From Kiritimatiellia bacterium (lineage in GTDB: Bacteria > Verrucomicrobiota > Kiritimatiellia > JAAZAB01), in assembly GCA_018400335.1 (NCBI GenBank), contig JAGYMT010000024.1:1-11856 (forward strand): DNA of 11,856 bases, given 5' to 3'. Position numbers and translations under genes: made by a program. Below are positions 1 to 6,247 of this stretch, in pieces. The notes beneath the pieces were generated by a model. The model saw only the letters and a list, made by a program, of their open reading frames with translations, was not told the origin of the DNA and searched no databases. How positions within the stretch are numbered: the first letter of the stretch is position 1; each line of letters opens with the position of its first letter.

Positions 1-2
1 AG

Positions 3-596
3 GGGCGCTCCTCAATCAGGCGGATTGACGCACGCAGTGGGGAAATAAAGGTCATCCGGAAGCTGCCCGATCGGTTTTATGGAGAGGGCTGCGCGCCCAC
101 TCCGTGGGGTATTGTGCAGTTGACATGGCGCAACGGCATCGCTTTTCGCTATGACGAAAACACGCTGAACCTGACCGCGCGCCGCTCCTATCCCCGCGAA
201 GGGTGGGGGCTGGTTTATGATGGCGAGATTCTAATCGCCAGCGACGGGAGCGATAAGCTCTACGCGCTGAATCCGAGGACGCTGGAAACGGAAGGGGTGA
301 TTCTTGTGAGGACGCATGACGGCAAGCCCGTCAGGCGCTTAAACGAGATGGCCTGGGTCGGGGGCCTTGTTCTCGCGAACGTGTTCCTCACCGATCTGAT
401 CGTTGCTGTTGATATTGAAACAGGGCTGGTTCGGCAATGTTGGGACCTCTCCGCGATCGTGCGGAACGAAAATCCGTCGGACCCCGAGCATGTGCTTAAC
501 GGAATAGCGCATGACCCCGCAACGGGGCGGCTGTGGGTTACGGGCAAAGGCTGGTCGAACATCTACGAAGTGAGGTTTCCAAACTGGCCCGGTTGA
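3..596 (+). CDS. Glutaminyl-peptide cyclotransferase (glutamine cyclotransferase), 5'-truncated by window edge
   Basis: This is the C-terminal part (197 residues) of a glutamine cyclotransferase, which converts N-terminal glutamine to pyroglutamate with release of ammonia. Bacterial members are usually secreted or periplasmic five-bladed beta-propellers. The frame is open from position 3, so the true start lies outside the window; by comparison with family members of about 250-270 residues, roughly 60-80 residues and any signal peptide are missing. The segment before the first in-frame GTG/TTG codons already matches the family (RSSIRRIDARSGEI, then FYGEGC), so an internal start is unlikely. 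Family landmarks follow in order: QLTWRNG, EGWGLVYDG, SDGSDKLYALNP, RLNEMAWV, ANVFLTD, VLNGIAHDP and TGKGWSNIYEV. The gene ends TGA at 594-596, facing the RND gene. Family assignment is firm; substrate and location are inferred. Confidence 0.9.
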   Translation, partial: GRSSIRRIDARSGEIKVIRKLPDRFYGEGCAPTPWGIVQLTWRNGIAFRYDENTLNLTARRSYPREGWGLVYDGEILIASDGSDKLYALNPRTLETEGVILVRTHDGKPVRRLNEMAWVGGLVLANVFLTDLIVAVDIETGLVRQCWDLSAIVRNENPSDPEHVLNGIAHDPATGRLWVTGKGWSNIYEVRFPNWPG

Positions 597-608
597 ACCC
601 CGGGTCAG
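584..608. terminator. GC-rich hairpin spanning both convergent stop codons; candidate bidirectional terminator
   Basis: Positions 584-592 (CTGGCCCGG) can pair with 600-608 (CCGGGTCAG) around a 7-nt loop, giving nine pairs including one G-T wobble. The stem and loop contain the stop codon of the cyclotransferase (594-596) and the stop of the RND permease (605-607 on the other strand). No long T run follows on either strand; there is only TTT immediately past the stem on the minus strand. It could act as a shared weak terminator or as an mRNA 3'-end stabiliser. The structure is read from sequence; the role is inferred. Confidence 0.4.
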
Positions 609-3600
609 GAATCATCTTCGCTCGAAGTGAAGCGGGTCTTCATCCATTCCGCCATGCTGTCCGCCATGCTATACATGGCGGGTGTCAGAACGAGCGTGAG
701 CACCGTAGCCATAGCGAGCCCGAAGATCACGGCAACGGCCATTGGCGCCCACCACGAGCTCGATTCGGCACCGGCGACCAGCCGCGGCGGCCAGGAATGA
801 AAATCAAGACTTAACCCCACAGCCATGGGGATCAGGCCGAGAATGGTGGTTGTGGCGGTAAGCAGTACCGGGCGCAGGCGCATTTTGCCGGCCTCAACCA
901 CAGACTCGGTTGGCGAGAGACCATCGCGTCGCCGCTGCTGGATGCAGTCAATCAGAACTATTGAATTGTTTACCACTATTCCCGCCAGGCTGATCACGCC
1001 CACGCCGGTCATAATGATGCCGAATTTCATCCTGGCGATGAGTAGACCCCACAGCACGCCCATCATGGATAGTGCAACTGAGAAGAGAATAATAACCGGC
1101 AACACGGCGGAGTTGAACTGGATGACCAGGACTACGAGTATCAGGCCCAGTGCTACGGCGAAGGCGCGGGATAGGAAGGCGCCGGAATCCTGCATCTCCT
1201 GGTTTTCGCCGGTATACGCCACGCTGTAGCCGCCGGGAAGCGGTATGTTGTCCACCTCCACGCGAACATCGCGCAGCAACTGATCCACACTCCTGCTCTG
1301 GTTCTCGCCTGTTATCGTGACCATGCGCTTCTGGTTCTTGCGGCTGATTGAGCCCTGTCCGGAGGTATATACGGTAGCGCCCAACGAAGAAAGGGGCACG
1401 GAGCTGCCGCCTTGCAGGGGTATGAAAATCCGTTCGAGCAAGTCTGGGCTGTTGCGCTGCGCGCGCGGCAGGCGCAGGGTTATATCGAACTCATCCTCGC
1501 CCGCGCGGAACTTGCTCGCCTCGATCCCGTAAATCGCCATGCGCAGGAACTGAGCTATCATGTCTGTGTTCATGCCGAGCATCGCGGCGCGGTGCCGATC
1601 CACCTGGAACTGCAACTCGGGAAGGGATTGCTCCTGGTCGTCCTGAACGTCAACCAGGCCGGGCACGGCGGCTATGGAAAGAGTGATTTCCTCGCCCAGG
1701 TGGTAGAGTGTGTCAAAATCGTCGCCCGCAAGCTCGATGGAAACGGGCGCGCCCGTGGGCGGGCCCTGTTCCTCCTTTTCCACCTTGATCTCCGCGTCCG
1801 GCACTCGTCCGATATCCTCGCGAATACAGCCGATAAGATTGAAGCTGTTCTCCTTACGCTCAGCGGCTTCGCGGAACTCGATGTGGATGTTCCCGATATG
1901 CGCGCCCCCCGCGCCGCCGCCGATCATGCCTCCCGAGGATCCTATGGCGGTGAGGAAGAATTTTATATCTTCGTACTTCAGCAGCTTCTGCTCGAACTCC
2001 TTAAGCGCGTCGTCCGTGCGCTCGATAGCTGTGCCCTGCGGGAACTTGAGCTTTATGGTCGCATTACGGGGCTCGACCTCGGGAAATAGCTCCACTCCGT
2101 TGCCGAAGCGTGCGTAGACCGCGGCGCTGAAGATGAGGAATGTGAAGCCAATAAGGACAATCGGGAGCCTGTGCCGGATAGCGCCGCGCAGGAGCCGTTC
2201 GTAACCGAGCACGAACGAATGCGCCTTTTCCGCGCTGTGCCGCGGGCGGGCGTTGATAAAGACCGAACAGACCGCCGGATTGATCACAATCGCCACGAAG
2301 AGCGAGGCTGTGAGCGTCATTATCAGGGTTCGCGGCAGGTAGCCCATGAACTGACCCATTATGCCGGGCCAGAACAGGAGCGGGGCGAATGCCGCGAGTG
2401 TCGTCAGCGTAGAGGTGATCACCGGCCAGGCCACCTCGCTCGCGCCGCGCCGGGCCGACTCGATCCGTGAGAGCCCGATCGTCCTGTTCCTGTAAATGTT
2501 CTCCACGATCACTATTGCATTATCAACGAGCATTCCCACGGAAAGCACGAGGCTGAATAGCACGATGAAATTCAGCGTTCCGCCGCGCAAGGTTATCAGC
2601 GCGAAGGCTATAAGCATAGAGAGCGGTATCGCCAGGCCCACGAAGAGGCTGTTGCGAATGCCGAGAAATATCAGCAGCACCACTACCACCAGCATGAAGC
2701 CGGATGCAACGTTGTTCTCAAGTTCCGTGATCATGCTTGCGACGTACTCGGACTGGTCCATGACTACGGTGAATTCGATGCCGGGCGGCAGGGGGAAATC
2801 CGCCATCACGTGCTCGACCTGGCGGATGAGCGCGACCGCGTTTATGCCCGAGCGCTTCTTGATGCTGATGGAGACGCAGGGCTTTCCGTTGATTCTAGAG
2901 AGGGAATCGCGGTCCTTAAAAGTGTCGGAGATGGAGGCTATGTCGGTTAGGTAGACGGGCCGGCCGTCGCGCTCGGTGAGCAGAACCTGGCGCATTTCGG
3001 CGACCAAACTGAACTCGCCGGGGATACGAACCTGTATCTTCTGTCCTTCCATTTCTATATTGCCGGCCGACACCGTCCGGTTCTCCTGCGCTATGCGCGT
3101 CATTAGCAGCGATAGCGGGATGTCGTAGGCGATCATGCGGGGCAGGTCAATTTCGACGCGTATTTCGCGTTCGAGTATGCCCATGAGCTCCGCCTGCCGT
3201 ACACCCGACAGCCGCTCAAGCCGATCCTGTAGATCCTCCGCGAGGCTCTTCAGGCGCGAAAGATCCGTCTCCCCTGATATGGCGAATGTGTAGACCGGGA
3301 AGTCCGAGCTGAAGTTGAAGGCATCAACCACCGGCTCGTCGAGATCCCTGGGCAGATCCGGCCGGGCGAGATCCACCTTGTCCTTGACCCTCTGCTTTGC
3401 CAGGTCAATGTTCTCGCCCGCTATGAACTCGATGGAAACGAACGAGATGCCCTCCGATGAAACGGAGCGCATTTCCTTCACGTTTTCCACGTCGTTCAGC
3501 TTCTTCTCCAGCGGGATGGTGATGAGCTTTTCAACCTCCGTAGGAGAGGTCCCTTCGTGCATTGCGGTGAGAAAGACGTACGGAATAGTGATGTCCGGCG

Positions 3601-3709
3601 TGCCCTCGCGCGGGAGCGTCACGTAACTGTGCGCGCCGGCGATCACGAGCACGACGATGAAAACGAACACCGCCGTCCTGAACTTTATCGCGTAGTTGGA
3701 GAGAATCAT
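605..3709 (-). CDS. RND efflux transporter permease (AcrB/HAE-type), inner membrane
   Basis: This is a full-length (1034 aa) proton-driven RND pump of the inner membrane that should export hydrophobic or amphiphilic compounds through its partner adaptor and outer-membrane channel. The N terminus has TM1 (about residues 12-30), followed by the typical porter-domain opening (TLPREGTPDI, EVEKLITIPLEKKL). The two internally duplicated halves are visible: TM2-TM6 near 335-480, a second large periplasmic loop from about 535 to 850, and TM8-TM12 near 850-1010. TM4 carries VGMLVDNAIVIVENIYR with D396 and N397, where AcrB has Asp407-Asp408. TM10 carries GIVVNNSIVLID with N914 at the AcrB Lys940 position, so the relay differs from AcrB. 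Residues about 590-610 form a glycine-rich loop. The ATG overlaps the adaptor stop by 4 bp (ATGA), implying translational coupling. Substrate is unknown. Confidence 0.95.
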   Translation of the reverse strand: MILSNYAIKFRTAVFVFIVVLVIAGAHSYVTLPREGTPDITIPYVFLTAMHEGTSPTEVEKLITIPLEKKLNDVENVKEMRSVSSEGISFVSIEFIAGENIDLAKQRVKDKVDLARPDLPRDLDEPVVDAFNFSSDFPVYTFAISGETDLSRLKSLAEDLQDRLERLSGVRQAELMGILEREIRVEIDLPRMIAYDIPLSLLMTRIAQENRTVSAGNIEMEGQKIQVRIPGEFSLVAEMRQVLLTERDGRPVYLTDIASISDTFKDRDSLSRINGKPCVSISIKKRSGINAVALIRQVEHVMADFPLPPGIEFTVVMDQSEYVASMITELENNVASGFMLVVVVLLIFLGIRNSLFVGLAIPLSMLIAFALITLRGGTLNFIVLFSLVLSVGMLVDNAIVIVENIYRNRTIGLSRIESARRGASEVAWPVITSTLTTLAAFAPLLFWPGIMGQFMGYLPRTLIMTLTASLFVAIVINPAVCSVFINARPRHSAEKAHSFVLGYERLLRGAIRHRLPIVLIGFTFLIFSAAVYARFGNGVELFPEVEPRNATIKLKFPQGTAIERTDDALKEFEQKLLKYEDIKFFLTAIGSSGGMIGGGAGGAHIGNIHIEFREAAERKENSFNLIGCIREDIGRVPDAEIKVEKEEQGPPTGAPVSIELAGDDFDTLYHLGEEITLSIAAVPGLVDVQDDQEQSLPELQFQVDRHRAAMLGMNTDMIAQFLRMAIYGIEASKFRAGEDEFDITLRLPRAQRNSPDLLERIFIPLQGGSSVPLSSLGATVYTSGQGSISRKNQKRMVTITGENQSRSVDQLLRDVRVEVDNIPLPGGYSVAYTGENQEMQDSGAFLSRAFAVALGLILVVLVIQFNSAVLPVIILFSVALSMMGVLWGLLIARMKFGIIMTGVGVISLAGIVVNNSIVLIDCIQQRRRDGLSPTESVVEAGKMRLRPVLLTATTTILGLIPMAVGLSLDFHSWPPRLVAGAESSSWWAPMAVAVIFGLAMATVLTLVLTPAMYSMADSMAEWMKTRFTSSEDDS

Positions 3710-4779
3710 ATGCCTGCGCGCTCCACCCTTGCGCCGTCCCGCAGTGAACGATGCCCGTCAACTATTAATTCATCTCCCGCCCGGAGCCCTGCTCCGATGG
3801 CGGCCTCGCTGCCGATCATAGCCTCGATCTGTACCACGCGGCGGACGGCGTGCCCGTCTTCAACCACGAACACCACGTGTTCGCCCCTGCTGGGGAGCAC
3901 CGCAGCCATGGGCACGGCGATCCGGTCTTCGCGCAGGCTCCGCACGATTTCCACGTTGGCTATCATGCCGGCTTTGAGTTCAGGCGACGGGTTCTTAAGC
4001 GCCGCCTCAACCCGGAATGCGTTGTTCTCCTGCCGGGCAACGAATGAAACGAACACCACCTCGCATTCAAACCTTTCGCCCGGCAGCGCCGTGAGCTCCA
4101 CCCACGCTTCGGCGCCCGGTCTTGCCGCCGCCGCCTCCTTCTCCGGAACGTCGAATACCGCCTTCATCCGGCTGGTATCCACCACCTCGAAAACCGGGAA
4201 TCCCTTGGCCACGTATTCGCCCTTTTCGACACGGCGGTCGTTCACCCAGCCGTCCAGCGGACTGCGCACCTCGCATTGTGACAGGAAAAGCTCGGCCTCT
4301 TCGAGCGCGATCACCGCACGCTCCTTGCGGATGACTATGGCCTCGTGGTCGTTTATTGAAACTGCGCCTGCGCTGCGTAGCTCGCGCCAGCGGGCAACGT
4401 CCTTCTTCGCGTCCTCGATCTCAACCGTGGCGCGCCGCCGCATGTGCTCCCACGCGCGCCCGTCAATCCGCAGAAGAACCTGTCCGTTGGTAACGGCATC
4501 GCCCTTGTCCGCGTTCAGTTCCGCGATAAGGCCCTCCTGCTCGGATGAGAGAACTGTCTGCATAAAGGGTTCTATCCTACCCGGCACGCGAAGCATCTCG
4601 TTCACCGCGCGAGGACTGATGATGATCGTCGTGACGGGAAATGAGAGTTCGTGTGCGGCATCAGGCTTCTGCCCGGGTCTGTGCGTTGCGACGAGGATAG
4701 TCGTCAGCACGGCCAGTGCCGCGAGCGTCCCCCACAATATCAAAGCGGATTTTTTTTCCGACGTTATCATGTTTTTCAT
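3706..4779 (-). CDS. RND efflux periplasmic adaptor (membrane-fusion protein, HlyD/AcrA family)
   Basis: This 357-residue adaptor bridges the RND permease and the TolC-like channel. An uncleaved N-terminal membrane anchor lies at about residues 11-31; there is no lipobox cysteine, so it is anchored by a helix and not by lipid. The lipoyl-like half-motifs are at about 66-106 (GRIEP...GLIAELNADKGDAV...GQVLLRID) and about 168-200 (CEVRSPLDGWVNDRRVEKGEYV). They enclose a short helical hairpin (about 108-165). A beta-barrel domain follows to about 285, and a membrane-proximal domain ends in the classic GDELIVDGHRSLRDGARV. The hairpin is much shorter than in AcrA-like proteins with long coiled coils. 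The start ATG overlaps the stop of the upstream outer-membrane factor by 4 bp. An alternative ATG three codons in (4770) is possible. Confidence 0.93.
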   Translation of the reverse strand: MKNMITSEKKSALILWGTLAALAVLTTILVATHRPGQKPDAAHELSFPVTTIIISPRAVNEMLRVPGRIEPFMQTVLSSEQEGLIAELNADKGDAVTNGQVLLRIDGRAWEHMRRRATVEIEDAKKDVARWRELRSAGAVSINDHEAIVIRKERAVIALEEAELFLSQCEVRSPLDGWVNDRRVEKGEYVAKGFPVFEVVDTSRMKAVFDVPEKEAAAARPGAEAWVELTALPGERFECEVVFVSFVARQENNAFRVEAALKNPSPELKAGMIANVEIVRSLREDRIAVPMAAVLPSRGEHVVFVVEDGHAVRRVVQIEAMIGSEAAIGAGLRAGDELIVDGHRSLRDGARVERAGI

Positions 4780-6104
4780 CGCGATTCATCTCCGGGTTTT
4801 TCGCCTGTGTCCAGCCCGCAAGCGCAGCGTAGCTGGGCAATTGCCGTCCTGTGCGAGCGCAGTGCTCCGTACCAGAGCAGACGTGCGTCGCTCATGGCGA
4901 GGTTGGCATCGGTGTATTCGAGGTAGGTCGCCAGTCCCACGTCGTAGCGAGTGCGTGCAATATCCATGCTTTTTTCCGCAAGCTCAACGTTGCCGGCCGT
5001 GGCGGCTACGGCCTCGGCCGAATGCTTAACGTCAAGGTATGCCGTGCGTATCTCGAGCTCCACGGCGCGCTCCATGTCGCTGAAATTGGCGCGGGCCTTT
5101 GCGAGTTCGAGCCGTTTCTCCAGCACCCTGCCGCGGCGCAGACCGCCGTCCATTATACTCCACTCCAGAGTGAACCCCGCGTTCCAACCCCAGTCCCAGT
5201 CAGCGTCGTTCGAGAAGAAGGATCCGGAATTCATTCCCTCGTATGTTGCTCGCGCCTTCACCGTAGGGAGTCGGCTACCCTGTTCCACGCGGATATCCTG
5301 CTGCCACAGGCCGATGATCTGCTCCTGCCGTCTCAGCTCCGGACGCCGCATCAGTCCTGTCATGCGCCACTCTTCGTAGTCAATCTCTATGGGCTCGAAA
5401 TCCAGCTTACCTTTCAGTCTGAACCGCTTTTCGTCAAGATGCAGCAGGTTCCTGAACGATTCCATTGCTATTTCCAGGTTGCGGTGGGCAAGGATGAGCG
5501 CCGGCTCCTGATTGGCAAGCCGCACCCTGGCGCTGAGCACGTCGAATTCCGACGCTGTGTCGTTTTTGAACTTGGCTTCCGCCTGCTTCACGAGGGCGCG
5601 CAGCTGCTCGACCGATGCGCGTTGCACCTCCACGCTCGCTTTATGCAGCAGTATGCCGTTGAACGCTATTTCGATGTCGCGTATGAGCTGTTGTTCGGCG
5701 CGGAGCGTCCCCTGGCGACTACTCTCGCTGAATAGCTCGGCGGCTTTCATTGCCGCCCGCACCGATCCTCCGGAATAAAGAAGCTGGCTTGCCTCCGCGG
5801 ACACCGCGTAATTATCAAGCTTGCCGAACTCGATGGGGCCCTGCCCGATATCAAATGATTCCACCTCGTCGAGCCTGGTGTAACTACTGCGTGCCTTTAA
5901 TTCGGGTAGCGCCTGGGCCCGCACCTGCCGGATTCGGGCACTCGCGATCTCTTCATCGCGGCGCGCATTAGCCACTAAGACCGAGCGCTCAAGCCCCGTT
6001 CGGATGCAATCTGCAAGCGTGAGCTCCGGAATGTCTTCGGCGACTCCGGCGAATGGAGGCACAATCGCCGCGAGGAATAGAAATTTCAATAGTTCGATTC
6101 TCAT
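4776..6104 (-). CDS. TolC-family outer-membrane efflux channel
   Basis: This 442-residue outer-membrane factor should form the trimeric exit duct of the efflux system. It begins with a signal peptide (charged start, hydrophobic core LLKFLFLAAIVPPFAG, likely cleavage after about residue 22, before EDIPELTL). Two homologous OEP repeats are visible. The first has LTLADCIRTGLERS and ends its strand region with SQLLYSGGSVRAAM (about 107-119). The second has the matching EWSIMDGGLRRGRVLEKR (about 313-330). Each is followed by long helices rich in Ala, Glu and Arg. RYDVGLATYLEYTDANLAMSDAR near the C terminus is the usual family signature. There is no lipoprotein cysteine. A GGAAAG ribosome-binding site lies 6 nt before the ATG. 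It is the first gene of the efflux operon, which places the channel gene ahead of adaptor and pump. Confidence 0.93.
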   Translation of the reverse strand: MRIELLKFLFLAAIVPPFAGVAEDIPELTLADCIRTGLERSVLVANARRDEEIASARIRQVRAQALPELKARSSYTRLDEVESFDIGQGPIEFGKLDNYAVSAEASQLLYSGGSVRAAMKAAELFSESSRQGTLRAEQQLIRDIEIAFNGILLHKASVEVQRASVEQLRALVKQAEAKFKNDTASEFDVLSARVRLANQEPALILAHRNLEIAMESFRNLLHLDEKRFRLKGKLDFEPIEIDYEEWRMTGLMRRPELRRQEQIIGLWQQDIRVEQGSRLPTVKARATYEGMNSGSFFSNDADWDWGWNAGFTLEWSIMDGGLRRGRVLEKRLELAKARANFSDMERAVELEIRTAYLDVKHSAEAVAATAGNVELAEKSMDIARTRYDVGLATYLEYTDANLAMSDARLLWYGALRSHRTAIAQLRCACGLDTGEKPGDESR

Positions 6105-6232
6105 ATGAAGCTTTCCATATAACAGAAGGAAAGTGTGCTAATCCTGGGCGCCCCTTCCAGGTTGTTGCCCGGAATGACAAGTGATCCGGTGCCCTTGTGA
6201 AACAGCATCTGCCCGAGCCGTTTCCGTGCTCA
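6105..6232 (-). other. Gap between redox operon and efflux operon with two mutually exclusive hairpins
   Basis: This 128-bp spacer holds no credible gene. Read on the minus strand, one hairpin forms from TTCCGGG (6174-6168) and CCTGGAA (6161-6155) around a CAACAA loop. A second uses the same CCTGG (6161-6157) to pair with CCAGG (6147-6143). The two cannot form together. Neither is followed by a T run, so no standard intrinsic terminator is visible. I found no convincing -35/-10 pair for the efflux operon either; a TTATAT box sits too close to the ribosome-binding site to be a normal promoter. The efflux genes may depend on readthrough or on an unrecognised promoter. Confidence 0.4.
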
Positions 6233-6247
6233 TCAAGCCGTTTCCGT
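6216..6247. repeat. 12-bp direct repeat straddling the stop of the GltD-like fusion gene
   Basis: AGCCGTTTCCGT occurs at 6216-6227 and again at 6236-6247, a 20-bp period. The second copy encodes the last residues (TETA) of the fusion protein; the first lies just past its stop codon. On the minus strand a TGATG follows, opening a 31-codon frame that begins MSTETA, an echo of the real C terminus MTETA. It looks like a small local duplication. Confidence 0.6.

Noticed and set aside
3557..5029. Plus-strand open frame of 490 codons
   Set aside because: It lies antisense to the RND, adaptor and channel genes, all of which show conserved family motifs. Its product is rich in Ser, Arg and Thr without any recognisable domain.
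4851..5735. Plus-strand open frame of 294 codons
   Set aside because: It is the complement of the TolC-like gene; the real strand has a signal peptide and both OEP repeats.
6192..6205. Rex-like half site TTGTGAAA
   Set aside because: Only one arm is present; there is no matching TTCACAA within a suitable distance.
6138..6233. 31-codon minus-strand frame starting at the TGATG after the fusion gene
   Set aside because: The start arises from the 12-bp duplication, the peptide has no recognisable features, and no separate ribosome-binding site is evident.
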